Shown here: positions 15,101 to 22,072 of the stretch, piece by piece | Layout: each line of letters starts with the position of its first letter | How positions within the stretch are numbered: the first letter of the stretch is position 1 | Source of the DNA: Oegoconia quadripuncta | Taxonomy: Eukaryota; Arthropoda; Insecta; Lepidoptera; Autostichidae | Assembly (NCBI GenBank): GCA_949316235.1 | Contig: OX438747.1 | Span: 2,914,501 to 2,978,500 of the forward strand | Length of the DNA: 64,000 bases | Direction of reading: 5' to 3' | Notes under the pieces: model-generated | The model's input: only the letters and a program-made list of their open reading frames with translations | What the model was told of the DNA's origin: nothing | Databases searched by the model: none | Program-made: the position numbers and the translations under genes

Positions 15101-18100
15101 TCTGCTCATTTTCTTTTTCATAATATTTATAAAAACAGTAGCCCTATATGTTTTCCCAACTTTTAATTAAAACATTTCAAGTGTTCCATATAACATTTCA
15201 ATGAGTTCTAATTTTATTTGTGTTATTATTTTTAAAATAAAAAGTAATAAACATTATCCTGTCATTTAAAAATGAAAACAAACTTGTGCTGCGTTTGTAT
15301 AGAAACGCTCCAGTTACAGAGACACATAACCTCATTATTACCTTGAGGAGAATAAACCTTGTCACTAAGACACTCTGAAACCGCAACACTGGTAGTCTCA
15401 TCTCCTGTCGCCTTTAACCACTGACCTTAGCCTTCTGCACGAGCTTCTGCCACGCGAGGGTTATTTCGTCGCGCTTGCCGTGGATGGCTGGCGCATGGTC
15501 GGCATGGATAGCTGCCAAGCGAGCTGCCTCTCCATCCAGGGTTGCCACTTTGTCTTCTAAAGCTGCCAAATCGCGTTCCACTCCTTCATGTTTACGCTGT
15601 GTAACAGAAATGGTAATCACTAAATTGATACAACAAATCAAGCAATTTCTTTAGCCCTGACAACTTTCACGTCACTTACCAGTATTGTAAATGGAATTGC
15701 TTTATTCTTTCCTGAATTAGGCATAACATAATGAAGTTCCAAATGTGGAATACCCAAAAAGATCAAATGGGGCCAAAAATATGCCCATTGTTATTATTTT
15801 ACTTACAGGAAGGAATTACTATTCTAGATAATTAGTAAGGTTGTTTTTAAACTAAGAAAGAAAGAAGTTCGCAATTCGCTTGTATCTTTTATGCATATTC
15901 CGCGATATCTCCGCCAATTGTGAACAAATTTGAATAATTCTTTTCTAGGTTCTTCCTAACTAAACCTTCTTGTAGACGGTGCTTATGTATGCCGCAGCGA
16001 AGATGGTCGAATTGAAATCTTTAACACACCTGCAGGGTTTGCACGGTGGCCAGGTCGCGGCCGTAGTCGTCAGAGCCCAGTACCACGTCTTTTTCAGAGA
16101 TCCAGGCGATAGTTTCGTCAGCGTCGCGGTTGAATCGTTGTATCTCATGGGCGCCGAACAGACGCTCCTGACGCATCAGCGCCATCTGCCGGAGGCGCTG
16201 CCACGCCTCGTTCAGCTCCTGGGTGAAGAAGAAAGTAGGGGAATCTAGAAAAGCTGTTTAAAATTGTTTCAGATACAAGTAACTCCACATGTGCCCAGGT
16301 GCGAGTGAGGTTTCCAGCAGCTGGTTTATCATCAACAACCTCACGTTCCCACACAGCTTCTTCTTACCAGAAGAAGGTATGAGTCATAACCCACCTAGCA
16401 GGCCCAGTGCGGTTTGGTAGATTTCTGTAGACTAGTAATGACCTCAGTGTCAGTGTTATAACGATTGCCGCCAAAGCACTGTCACTAGTGCTGAACCAGA
16501 TGGTATGTTTAAATAGCAATAAATAAATATCTTTGCACATACACACAGCGTCATCTAGTTCCACACTGAGCAACGAGGATTGTATTATGGACACTAGATG
16601 GTTGATAAACTATATCAATACATTTTTTTTTGTAAATAGATACATATATAAATGAAAATATCCATAACTCGGGACTACATGTCTGTATTCATCATACCAA
16701 CATATGCCCCTAGCGGGATTCGAACCCGCGACCGTTTGGTATAGCAGTCAGAGAGAGAGAGCAATGTTCATCTGGCACTAATTCCTTTAACTTCTTCAAG
16801 TAATCTCATACTCACATCCTTCCTCTTGACGATTGTCTCCCTCTCTGGATGCCCTTCCAGCACCAGACTTTCGGCCAGTTGGTTCACTTCGGTGACGCGA
16901 TATTCCTGAGCGGCCATGTCCTTCTGGAATTCGTCGAATTTCCTCTGCAGCACCTCGACGTGCTCCAGATCGGAGCCGAACTCGTCAGCACCGACGAATG
17001 TCTCCTGAGGGCAAGAAAATTATTCGTAAATAAATTATTAGTATAATTGTACAAATAAGTCATTTGTTTGTAAACGCTTTATTGTACAAAAGAAAATAAA
17101 TTAGAAAAATTCCAAGTAAAAAATCTTAGACTGCTTTGCTTCTACCAGTTACTGATACCTGAATTCTACAGCGGCTCACCTTATCGTGGATCCAGAACAT
17201 GACTTCATCGCAGTGCCGTAAGAACTGTACGAGCACCAGCGCCTGTTGCAATTTCATTCCCTTCTCCGCTAGTCTGGAGAGTAGCAGTTCCCAAAGACGG
17301 TGTAGCTCGTCCAGCCGCTTGCGGATGGTCTCCGAGGCGAAGTGACCGCCGGCTATCATCTCGGTGCCAGTGTTGTCGAGGACCACTATCGCGTTGGAGT
17401 GCGCAGCGACTTCAGCTTCAAACGCTTGATGCTTCTGGATCTTGGCCTGTGGAGTGGGAGCGTTACTTACTATAACCGTTAAAAGTTGCTAAAGTATATT
17501 ATCCGGATTATTTGCATAATTGTAGTTATTTTACTTCGAAACACTCAGTGGCATCAATGTCAATATACATTTTGTTAGATATTTCATAATAATTGAATGG
17601 TTTCAGACATAGCTGCGTGTATGGCCCAACTTTGGAGGGCTTGAGTCTCACTAACCTGAAGGTTGGTAGGATCTTTGTAGCTCTCATCACTGGCAGCCTG
17701 CAGCTTCTCCTGAATCCAAGACTCGAGCTCGTCCGCATCGCGCTTGAAGTACTGGAAACGGCGAGAGTCTTCAAGCTTCTCGCGTTTAGCGCGCGCCTCC
17801 TGCTTGAAGTCTTCATAGCGGTTTAGAACCTTGGGAAAGATTGGGTATAAGTTTAAAATGTATACACACAACAGTATTTAACCTTCGACCTCATTCTCAC
17901 TTATATACAATGCATATTTCTGTAACATTTTTGTGTACAATAAAGATATTAAGACCTTTGGCATTTTAGCGACAAAACGCCTAAAACGATTTGAAAGCGG
18001 TTTCGTCGTAGCCATGTTTGATGTTGTGAATTCAGTAGGTACCTGCTCTCGACGCTCCTGAATATCCTCGGCGGTCTCGAGGATCTTCACCTCTTTGGGT

Positions 18101-18117
18101 GGCGGTATCTGCTCCAT
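1..18117 (-). CDS. alpha-Spec: alpha-spectrin, N-terminal half (21 coding exons, gene continues past left edge)
   Basis: Alpha-spectrin is the long actin-crosslinking subunit of the membrane skeleton; it pairs with beta-spectrin under the plasma membrane. The sequence shows 21 exons that all join in frame and give about 1,205 residues, half of the roughly 2,400 usual for the family. In order they are the N-terminal partial repeat ([18 protein letters not shown]), successive triple-helical spectrin repeats, each with the conserved tryptophan region (for example [28 protein letters not shown]), and an SH3 domain at about residues 973-1028 (ALYDY near its start, DWWKVEV in its middle). The SH3 position matches the known insect protein. 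All introns are GT-AG. No frameshift or stop interrupts the reading frame. The C-terminal half (remaining repeats, EF-hands) lies outside the window. The identification is certain; exon ends are read by eye from splice consensus and phase. Confidence 0.97.
143..949 (-). other. alpha-spectrin intron 20
   Basis: Non-coding, AT-rich. It carries a truncated tRNA-headed SINE at about 605-800 (minus orientation) and, at about 525-600, a short stretch that recurs near 10400-10480 and 59915-59960 (core CTTGCTCGTTCTTCTCT), so it is an interspersed repeat. The rest, 145-520, shows nothing recognisable. Confidence 0.7.
605..800 (-). mobile_element. tRNA-derived SINE, family B, head truncated
   Basis: On the plus strand it reads from the tail (CAGCGCCATCTAGTTCCAC) towards the head (CATATGCCCCTAGAGGGATT), so the element is on the minus strand. 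The tRNA-like promoter part is cut off after the GGATTC remnant. At least eight related copies lie elsewhere in the window. Confidence 0.75.
950..1141 (-). CDS. alpha-Spec: alpha-spectrin coding exon 20
   Basis: Sixty-four codons, phase 0 to 0, residues about 1094-1157: [20 protein letters not shown]... ending ALKIKTQMQ. The acceptor is CAG before 1141 and the donor is GTGTGT after 950. The tyrosine-free [10 protein letters not shown] stretch is a typical helix A to B transition of a spectrin repeat. It is the repeat following the SH3 domain. Confidence 0.95.
1142..1747 (-). other. alpha-spectrin intron 19
   Basis: About 600 bp of non-coding AT-rich sequence. I see no repeat head, RNA gene or long reading frame of conserved type in it. 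Confidence 0.6.
1748..1873 (-). CDS. alpha-Spec: alpha-spectrin coding exon 19
   Basis: Forty-two codons, phase 0 to 0, residues about 1052-1093: [19 protein letters not shown]... ending in a WIKDK motif. It covers the helix C to helix A junction just downstream of the SH3 domain. Acceptor CAG before 1873; donor GTATAA after 1748. Confidence 0.94.
1874..2451 (-). other. alpha-spectrin intron 18
   Basis: AT-rich intron sequence of 578 bp with no recognisable repeat or conserved frame. Confidence 0.6.
2452..2586 (-). CDS. alpha-Spec: alpha-spectrin coding exon 18 (second half of SH3 domain)
   Basis: Forty-five codons, phase 0 to 0, residues about 1007-1051. It begins [20 protein letters not shown], the ligand-groove WW and the GFVPAAY strand typical of SH3 domains, then returns to spectrin-repeat sequence ([19 protein letters not shown]). 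Acceptor CAG before 2586; donor GTGATC after 2452, a mediocre donor. The SH3 fold is completed only by joining this to the exon 2.9 kb upstream at 5454-5588. Confidence 0.96.
2655..2830 (+). mobile_element. degenerate 5S-rRNA-headed SINE fragment
   Basis: The stretch around 2658-2705 (core AAGTTAAGCAACG, then CAGTCCTTGGATGGATAGCC) resembles the internal control region of 5S rRNA: the A box and the C box. A body follows that shares AGTTAAGCCAA and a GGCNTACA motif with the clearer copy at 9812-10105. Decayed; no functional 5S gene is implied. Confidence 0.6.
4305..4440 (-). mobile_element. RTE-like LINE 3' fragment
   Basis: Shares words such as CTCCTCTATCAGCCGT, ATTCCTCACNCAAT and TCTTCC(T/C)CT with the longer RTE-like fragment at 49905-50450, in the same orientation. 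Too short and decayed to encode protein. Confidence 0.55.
4446..4516 (-). mobile_element. SINE family B tail fragment
   Basis: Contains ATACACACAGCGTCATCTAG and AAGCAACTAGGCTTGTATTA, the tail of the family-B SINE; the head is missing. Confidence 0.6.
5175..5334 (-). mobile_element. tRNA-derived SINE, family B, tail truncated
   Basis: Head half of the family-B SINE. On the minus strand the RNA polymerase III-like parts are the A-box region (TGTAGTGG) and the B box (GGTTTGAATTCC, degenerate from GGTTCGAATCCC). The tail beyond the A-rich linker near 5175 is missing. Confidence 0.75.
5454..5588 (-). CDS. alpha-Spec: alpha-spectrin coding exon 17 (first half of SH3 domain)
   Basis: Forty-five codons, phase 0 to 0, residues about 962-1006. 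After a short linker ([11 protein letters not shown]) it encodes [19 protein letters not shown] and [15 protein letters not shown]: the ALYDY motif, RT loop and first strands of the SH3 domain. Acceptor CAG before 5588; donor GTAATT after 5454. It continues into the exon at 2452-2586. Confidence 0.96.
5645..6055 (+). mobile_element. LINE 3' end (jockey-like), opposite strand to the host gene
   Basis: The plus frame near 5645-5750 reads [20 protein letters not shown] then [11 protein letters not shown], the typical C-terminal ending of jockey/CR1-type reverse transcriptase proteins. A 3' UTR follows and ends in GTGCAATAAAGAATTT and an (AAT)n tract at 6035-6055. Only the 3' end is present, as expected from truncated target-primed insertion. 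Confidence 0.65.
6354..6581 (-). CDS. alpha-Spec: alpha-spectrin coding exon 16
   Basis: Seventy-six codons, phase 0 to 0, residues about 886-961: [20 protein letters not shown], then [20 protein letters not shown] and ...[10 protein letters not shown]. It is the spectrin repeat interrupted by the SH3 domain in the next exon. Acceptor CAG before 6581; donor GTGAGT after 6354. Confidence 0.97.
6626..7001 (-). mobile_element. RTE-like LINE 3' fragment in alpha-spectrin intron 15
   Basis: The minus frame reads [20 protein letters not shown], then a [13 protein letters not shown] motif: the conserved C-terminal tail (W.GHV.RM... GR.RPR..W.D) of RTE-type LINE proteins. The open frame runs by chance into spectrin exon 16 without a stop, so an automatic gene call could fuse the two. 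It has nothing to do with spectrin. A scrap of the same LINE is at 63763-63860. Confidence 0.75.
7045..7255 (+). repeat. interspersed lepidopteran-type repeat (AAGCCGCGGGCGG family)
   Basis: Begins ATAATATTATAAATGCGAAAG-like and ends GGCGAAGCCGCGGGCGGAAAG. It shares AACGGATTTGGATGAAATTT with copies at 25430-25710 and 35812-35960 and relics at 38085-38200, 52360-52450 and 53173-53250. I see no coding capacity; the class (Helitron-like or SINE-like) is undecided. Confidence 0.6.
7740..7945 (-). CDS. alpha-Spec: alpha-spectrin coding exon 15
   Basis: Two bases complete the split glycine, then 68 codons to phase 0, residues about 817-885: [20 protein letters not shown]... ending SHLQEKALQ. Acceptor CAG before 7945. 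The donor after 7740 is GTCTGT, which departs from the GTRAGT consensus although the junction in frame ([11 protein letters not shown]) agrees with the family. Confidence 0.94.
7946..9053 (-). other. alpha-spectrin intron 14
   Basis: Poly-T tract near 8044, then AT-rich sequence. The part at about 8570-8770 resembles 57640-57830 (shared GAATATGAAATTT and CTGACAGCTG words) and is an interspersed repeat of unknown class. No gene seen. Confidence 0.5.
9054..9213 (-). CDS. alpha-Spec: alpha-spectrin coding exon 14
   Basis: Fifty-three codons plus one base, phase 0 to 1, residues about 764-817: [53 protein letters not shown]. Acceptor CAG before 9213; donor GTAGGT after 9054. Confidence 0.95.
9812..10105 (+). 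mobile_element. 5S-rRNA-headed SINE (SINE3-like)
   Basis: At 9820-9875 the sequence CAAGTTAAGCAATATC...GGTCAGTCCTTGG.TGGGTGACC follows the 5S rRNA internal promoter (A box, intermediate element, C box). A body follows, with GGCTTACAGAGGC, GGTGGCCACGAG and, near the end, CCCCAACAGTGGGAA. It sits in alpha-spectrin intron 13 antisense to the gene. The 5S-like head identifies the SINE3 class; subfamily unknown. Confidence 0.7.
10145..10297 (-). CDS. alpha-Spec: alpha-spectrin coding exon 13
   Basis: Fifty-one codons, phase 0 to 0, residues about 713-763: [20 protein letters not shown], then [31 protein letters not shown]. Acceptor CAG before 10297; donor AAA|GTGAGA after 10145. Confidence 0.95.
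10681..10826. mobile_element. palindromic MITE-1, copy 1
   Basis: About 146 bp. Starts ATGGTATCGATTCGGATGTA and ends with the near inverse TACATCCGAATTGACACCAAT; the arms continue through ACCAACTAAACTAAAA. Two further copies are at 29154-29297 and 58813-58961. No coding capacity; a non-autonomous foldback element. Confidence 0.8.
11112..11296 (-). CDS. alpha-Spec: alpha-spectrin coding exon 12
   Basis: Two bases complete a split codon, then 61 codons to phase 0, residues about 651-712: [61 protein letters not shown]. Acceptor CAG before 11296; donor GTGAGA after 11112. Confidence 0.95.
11390..11533 (-). mobile_element. SINE family A, tail fragment
   Basis: Poly-T, then ATGCACAACGGGTTGGTACT and CATCTTCACTTAACATCAGG (minus strand), as in the full family-A copies at 26179-26512 and 28299-28637. 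It ends at GGCTATCTTATCTC, where the hairpin at 11533-11657 begins. Confidence 0.75.
11533..11657. repeat. double inverted repeat (foldback)
   Basis: Outer arms ATTATATGGTTGGTGACACT... and ...AGTATCACCAACCATATAAT. Inner arms CTGTATACTATACAGG and CCTGTATAGTATACAG, perfect over 16 bp with a 12-nt loop. Together they can fold into one long hairpin next to the SINE tail. Probably a small MITE or rearranged repeat. Confidence 0.7.
11911..12090 (-). CDS. alpha-Spec: alpha-spectrin coding exon 11
   Basis: Phase 1 in and 1 out, residues about 591-651: [59 protein letters not shown]. Acceptor AAG before 12090; donor GTGAGT after 11911. Confidence 0.95.
12614..12722 (-). CDS. alpha-Spec: alpha-spectrin coding exon 10
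   Basis: Thirty-six codons plus one base, residues about 555-591: [36 protein letters not shown]. Acceptor TAG before 12722; donor GTATGT after 12614. Confidence 0.95.
13144..13332 (-). CDS. alpha-Spec: alpha-spectrin coding exon 9
   Basis: Sixty-three codons, phase 0 to 0, residues about 492-554: [63 protein letters not shown]. Acceptor CAG before 13332; donor GTAAGA after 13144. Confidence 0.96.
13735..14093 (-). pseudogene. tandem degenerate copies of the 3' part of alpha-spectrin exon 8
   Basis: Three decayed copies of the end of exon 8 plus its donor region lie tandemly downstream of the true exon, at about 13735-13815, 13816-13957 and 13958-14093. On the minus strand copy 2 still reads [20 protein letters not shown] followed by a good donor GTACGT, but a TAG sits where the true exon has TGG, and a deletion shifts the upstream frame. 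Copy 3 reads [11 protein letters not shown] and then TGA in place of the conserved tryptophan. Copy 1 keeps [13 protein letters not shown]. They look like non-functional partial exon duplicates. Confidence 0.8.
14094..14333 (-). CDS. alpha-Spec: alpha-spectrin coding exon 8
   Basis: Eighty codons, phase 0 to 0, residues about 412-491: [20 protein letters not shown], ...[46 protein letters not shown]. Acceptor TAG before 14333; donor GTGTGT after 14094. This is the source of the degenerate tandem copies immediately downstream. Confidence 0.96.
14334..14848 (-). other. alpha-spectrin intron 7
   Basis: AT-rich intron with a family-A SINE tail scrap at about 14535-14602 (minus strand; GTTGGTACTTACCTCAATCA). 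Otherwise nothing recognisable. Confidence 0.6.
14849..15016 (-). CDS. alpha-Spec: alpha-spectrin coding exon 7
   Basis: Fifty-six codons, phase 0 to 0, residues about 356-411: [56 protein letters not shown]. Acceptor CAG before 15016; donor GTAACT after 14849. Confidence 0.96.
15017..15425 (-). other. alpha-spectrin intron 6
   Basis: 409 bp of AT-rich intron; no repeat or conserved frame recognised. Confidence 0.6.
15426..15596 (-). CDS. alpha-Spec: alpha-spectrin coding exon 6
   Basis: Fifty-seven codons, phase 0 to 0, residues about 299-355: [57 protein letters not shown]. Acceptor CAG before 15596; donor GTCAGT after 15426. Confidence 0.96.
15597..16029 (-). other. alpha-spectrin intron 5
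   Basis: 433 bp of AT-rich intron; nothing recognised. Confidence 0.6.
16030..16218 (-). CDS. alpha-Spec: alpha-spectrin coding exon 5
   Basis: Sixty-three codons, phase 0 to 0, residues about 236-298: [63 protein letters not shown]. Acceptor CAG before 16218; donor GTGTGT after 16030. Confidence 0.96.
16516..16752 (-). mobile_element. tRNA-derived SINE, family B
   Basis: Tail (CATACACACAGCGTCATCTA), A-rich linker, and on the minus strand the B box GGTTCGAATCCCGC. The extreme head is missing at the 16752 side, where a short (GA)n tract begins. Confidence 0.8.
16816..17004 (-). CDS. alpha-Spec: alpha-spectrin coding exon 4
   Basis: Sixty-three codons, phase 0 to 0, residues about 173-235: [63 protein letters not shown]. 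Acceptor CAG before 17004; donor GTGAGT after 16816. Confidence 0.96.
17180..17446 (-). CDS. alpha-Spec: alpha-spectrin coding exon 3
   Basis: Eighty-nine codons, phase 0 to 0, residues about 84-172: [89 protein letters not shown]. Acceptor CAG before 17446; donor GTGAGC after 17180. Confidence 0.97.
17656..17829 (-). CDS. alpha-Spec: alpha-spectrin coding exon 2
   Basis: Fifty-eight codons, phase 0 to 0, residues about 26-83: [58 protein letters not shown]. Acceptor AAG before 17829; donor GTTAGT after 17656. It contains the end of the N-terminal partial repeat, which binds the C-terminal partial repeats of beta-spectrin to form tetramers, and the start of repeat 1. Confidence 0.97.
18043..18117 (-). 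CDS. alpha-Spec: alpha-spectrin coding exon 1 with start codon
   Basis: Start codon at 18117-18115, encoding [20 protein letters not shown] and ERREQ (25 codons), donor [24 protein letters not shown] is the invariant beginning of insect alpha-spectrins, which fixes the start. Nineteen bases of 5' UTR precede the ATG back to an acceptor (TTACAG) at 18137, so at least one noncoding exon lies further right. Confidence 0.97.
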
Positions 18118-18136
18118 GATGGATGCGTCTAATCAA
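18118..18136 (-). promoter_or_regulatory. alpha-Spec: 5' UTR part of alpha-spectrin exon 2
   Basis: Between the acceptor GTTACAG (AG at 18138-18137 on the minus strand) and the start codon. The acceptor implies a spliced leader exon upstream; the best candidate donor is at 32134. Confidence 0.6.
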
Positions 18137-18594
18137 CTGTAACAATGGAAATTATATCTTCATAATATTTCTATAGGGCTACTCCATTCGATAATTAATT
18201 GAACTTTACATCCACAGACCACCTATCACAATAGGAGTATATTGCGACACATTGGCTTTGAAAGAATTTCTCTCAAATTACGAAGTATGGTGGCCGTGCA
18301 CGGGTCTAGGTGACTTTATCGGTATTGAGGTAATTATAAATAGTATGTAAGCTATTCGGCTATACTCGCTACCTGAATCAGTTAGACGTGCTCAGTCACT
18401 GAACGTATTCAAGGCACAAGTGAAGGAGTTGTATCTAACCCTCTAGCTCCTCATCTATCCTCTTTTCCTTTCATACTCGCATTAATTACTGTGTGCTTAG
18501 TTACGTACTTTAATTTTAGTAATTACGTAATTTAATTAGTATAAATTCAAATATGGGTATATATTATATGTATTATTAATATTTTATATATATA
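18137..18594. other. alpha-spectrin first intron, part next to the start codon
   Basis: At 18365-18470 the plus strand carries a LINE-like 3' end scrap (codons for SVRRAQSLNVFKAQVKELY). The rest, up to the mariner target site in a (TA)-rich tract, holds nothing recognisable. Confidence 0.5.
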
Positions 18595-18870
18595 CAGGGC
18601 GTCCCAAAGTTATGGGACATGAAGGGGAAGTACCTTAAATATCGTAGATAGTGAATTTTGCTCAAAGAAGACTTTATGTTATTTTTAAAAGTTAGTAATT
18701 CTGCATTCATAGATTTTCTAAAAATTATTTGCTTCGGCTGGGAATCGAACCGACTCAAATGTGAAAAAAAAACACCCTACTTTTATGATGCCAATCGAAA
18801 GAATAGCTAAAAAATAATAACTCTGCCTAAGTAACATAGTATTTTAAAAGAAAGGAACAACGTGAAATTA
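18595..18870 (+). repeat. left terminal inverted repeat of the mariner element
   Basis: Matches the complement of 20440-20714 from CAGGGCGTCC inwards to about GGAACAAC. Differences seen include single-base changes near 18645, 18729 and 18756 and a longer A run on one side. Confidence 0.9.
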
Positions 18871-18939
18871 ATCATTTTAATCAAATAAAAAACATACATG
18901 AAACTGCCGTAGTCAATTAAGTAGGTATTTTTTTGTAAA

Positions 18940-20001
18940 TTAATTAATTAAATGCTCAAAATGTGATCCCTCTTGTCTTACGCAAATCGCCAATCTTTTA
19001 ATGAGCCCGCTGCCTGTTGATTTTCTAATCATTTTATGGTGAACACTCGATGTGATATGGCACAATTCTGTTTGCAACTCGCCTACGTTCTCGTATCGCT
19101 TTTTGTATAGCATATCTTTCACGTATCCCCAAAAGAAGAAATCTAATGGTGTGAGGTCCGGGGATCTGGCCGGCCATCTAATCGGTCCATTTGTACCAAT
19201 CCATGTAGGAAAACATTCATTTAGAAAATCTGCTGCTCTCCGACTATTATGAGCCGGAGCTCCATCTTGTTGGAAAATTAAGTTTTCTTGCTCCGCCGCG
19301 GAATGGTTTCTTATCTTATCCCTTAAAATTTGAAGTATTCCTAAATACTTTTCTGTGTTCAAGGTTCCTTGGTAAAAATGGATTAAGAAAACCCGGTTTT
19401 TTAAAAGTCCGCACCAACAGTTGAGTGAAAAACGCACTTGGTTATTAGTTTCAGTCACTCGTAGGGGATTTTCTTTAGACCAAATACGATTATTGTTGCG
19501 GTTATACATACCGTTATTGCTAAAGTTAGATTCGTCTGTCCAAATAATATTATCCAAAAAATTTGGATCTTCGAGCAATCGTGCCTGGATATCAAGACAG
19601 AAATTTTTTCTCCTTTCTGTATCGCCCGGAAGTAATTTTTGAACCAATCGTCCTTCAACATAACTCTTAAAACCGTGTTTTTTTAATACACGGTGTATTT
19701 TACTTTTTGAAACTCCAATTTCATGTTCTCCTTCTCTCACCGATGCTTTCGGAAAAGCCGAAAAGTAAATTAAAATACCAAGTTCTTCGTCGTTGATCGT
19801 ATGGTTTTCTTGCTGTGGTTCTCTTGGGCGTTTATCGAAACGTCCCAGAGTTTTCAAATTGTTCACAAGCCTTTTCAAAACTTTACGAGACGGTATTTGT
19901 CTATCAGGATATTTTACGCCATACCACCGCAAACTTCTAGAGATATCTTTATCGTTCAAAAAATATGCTTCCATTAGATCAAAACTTACTTGATATGCCA
20001 T
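18940..20001 (-). CDS. mariner-type transposase, 353 aa, full length
   Basis: Cuts and joins element ends at TA sites. The N-terminal half (about 1-125) is the two helix-turn-helix DNA-binding region (SRKVLKRLVNNLKTLGRF; VSKSKIHRVLKKHGFKSY). The catalytic domain has the acidic triad D156 (IIWTDESNF), D246 (IFQQDGAPAH) and D287 (ARSPDLTPLDFFFWG), with 40 residues between the second and third, longer than the 34 of classical mariner. The C-terminus is the family's HFEHLI ending. There is no stop or frameshift. The start at 20001 gives MAYQVSFDLMEAYF and fits the family. No intron. Whether it is active cannot be told from sequence. Confidence 0.95.
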   Translation of the reverse strand: MAYQVSFDLMEAYFLNDKDISRSLRWYGVKYPDRQIPSRKVLKRLVNNLKTLGRFDKRPREPQQENHTINDEELGILIYFSAFPKASVREGEHEIGVSKSKIHRVLKKHGFKSYVEGRLVQKLLPGDTERRKNFCLDIQARLLEDPNFLDNIIWTDESNFSNNGMYNRNNNRIWSKENPLRVTETNNQVRFSLNCWCGLLKNRVFLIHFYQGTLNTEKYLGILQILRDKIRNHSAAEQENLIFQQDGAPAHNSRRAADFLNECFPTWIGTNGPIRWPARSPDLTPLDFFFWGYVKDMLYKKRYENVGELQTELCHITSSVHHKMIRKSTGSGLIKRLAICVRQEGSHFEHLIN

Positions 20002-20439
20002 GTTCGCAATAAATTAACACAATAACACTTGTGTAAGTGAATTGAGACTAAACAGATCAATATCCGAAAAACAAACGCTCGCACATACTGTTCCATTTTC
20101 AAATTTAAGAACAACATTTAAAAATATCACTTCTTTTTAAAATATCTTAAAAAGTATGCATTCAAACAAACGCTGTCATAAACTGTTCCATTTTCAAATT
20201 ATAAATTATTTATTTTTGTTTTTAATTTGCCTTCTGTCTAGCTTACAGAGGACGTATTGAAATACAAGTTTTATCATTTCATCTACACGTGCACTTATAA
20301 TAAGGAAAACTATGTTAGTACCTATTTTATGAAGTGGGTACTTATTTACGAATAATCAATGCTATCTTTGGAATGATAATATCGCTACTTTTCGAACGTC
20401 GTCGGCAATAAATAACTTTCTTGAAATTTGACTCAATCA

Positions 20440-20714
20440 TTTTATGTTGTTCCTTTCTTTTAAAATACTATGTTACTTAGGCAGAGTTATTATTTTTTAG
20501 CTATTCTTTCGATTGGCATCATAAAAGTAGGGTGTTTTTTTTTTTCACATTTAAGTCGGTTCGATTCCCAGCCGAAGCAAGTAATTTTTAGAAAATCTAT
20601 GAATGCAGAATTACTAACTTTTAAAAATAACATAAAGTCTTCTTTGAGCAAAATTCACTATCTACAATATTTAAGGTACTTCCCCTTCATGTCCCATAAC
20701 TTTGGGACGCCCTG
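20440..20714 (+). repeat. right terminal inverted repeat of the mariner element
   Basis: Inverse of the left terminus. Includes a perfect polymerase III B-box word, GGTTCGATTCC, at about 20559-20569 (and its complement in the left arm near 18743-18753). Confidence 0.9.
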
Positions 20715-20716
20715 TA

Positions 20717-22072
20717 TATTATGTATGTATGTTTGTATGTATTCAATTAACGTATGTATTTATATGGGTGATTTATTTTGTTAAAATTAGTTTACCGTGC
20801 ACGCTACTTACATGTCATGTGCATATGCTTCCTTACCCAAAGGTTGCGTGGAAGAGATCGCTTTTAGTGATAAGGCCGCCAAATTGTACTATCCTCTTTT
20901 TCTTATTCTTTTTTATGCTTCTTATTGTTGTACAATAAGGAATATTTTGTTTGTTTGTTTGTTTGTATAGGATGAATGTCGTTGATAGATTATTGCTAAA
21001 CTTTTGCATAGCTCCTATAGACTACACAGCGATAAATGTATGGCGACGTTTAAATGGGTTCGCTGTAGTCTATCTTAATCACGTACGGATACATAACAAC
21101 AACCGTTGAAGTCGAATATTGTGACTTTATTGAGTGCTTATGTATGAACAACCTTATCCGTGTGCCTTGTACCTTACCTTATAAGTGTGCCATGCCACCA
21201 CGCGACTAATAGGACGCGGAAGGGAGCAATTTCTTCATGTTTTGGTGAATAACGCTCTCTGCATGTAGGTCTAGGGGGTGGGTGGTCTATGTTTATCAAA
21301 GAAGATAGCTGACAAGGTGGCTTTTTGGTTGGAATTCAAAAAATGGTGTTGCAATGGTCTATTAATGTTAATTGAATGCAGCACCATCTATCGTACAGTG
21401 CCGAAATTTGTTGCTAACATAGATAACGATTGAGCCAATATTAGTGCGGTCTCTTTGTTAGGATGATAACAGAAGCTTAAGTCTCACCCAAGCAGCGATT
21501 GTCTCTTCCATTTTAATTTGCCTTCTTAATTAAGAAAAAAATCTATCGCCGCAATAAGCACATGACCCCAGAATCTGACCGAGTTAATGGGGAATAAAGT
21601 TCGACACAAGGTTTATGCGATTGGGCACTTAATTCGAACAATGAGTCATCTCATAACAGTGCTATTACGATATCTATACTAATCAATAGTGATGTTTCAC
21701 TCAACCTCTTGTTTGAGTAACACTCGAGAGGTCGACGAATCAACTGATTGCCTCGCCCTGTGTCGACCGACATTCCGCTACGTTAGCTGACTTAGGCAGT
21801 TATGGACTGGATTGGTGCCTCCCTCTCATCGATCAATCAAATTAATGCTGTTCCCACGCCACGCCAATACCTTGAGTGTATGGGCGGAGAGAGGAACACG
21901 ATAGAAATTAGATCCGAAAGGAAGCCTAGTTAATTTTAATACATTAAATAAAATGAATTTCCTCAAAATAACAAAACAAGTCATTCAATTTTGTTTTTGT
22001 AGGGAAGTTTAAAAATGTTTCTACAGTAAAAATTGTGGCAATTAACATAGAAATAATTAAAAAATTATTTTA
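20717..22072. other. first intron continued: LINE tail and unassigned sequence
   Basis: At 20845-20945 there is a LINE 3'-UTR-like tail (GGAAGAGATCGCTTTTAGTG, then TTGTACAATAAGGA), recurring at 24795-24905 and 44460-44578. From 20950 to 22070 I see no gene or recognised repeat. Confidence 0.5.

Larger units (their letters stand above)
18595..20714 (-). mobile_element. mariner-type (Tc1/mariner superfamily) DNA transposon, apparently intact
   Basis: 2,120 bp, bounded by TA dinucleotides (18593-18594 and 20715-20716), the target-site duplication of this superfamily. The ends are CAGGGCGTCCCAAAGTTATG and its inverse. Inverted termini extend about 275 bp on each side with only a few differences. 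A single transposase gene on the minus strand fills most of the centre. It lies inside the presumed first intron of alpha-spectrin, in the same orientation as that gene. Confidence 0.93.

Noticed and set aside
19052..19993. Plus-strand frames inside the mariner
   Set aside because: They are shadows of the transposase on the opposite strand.
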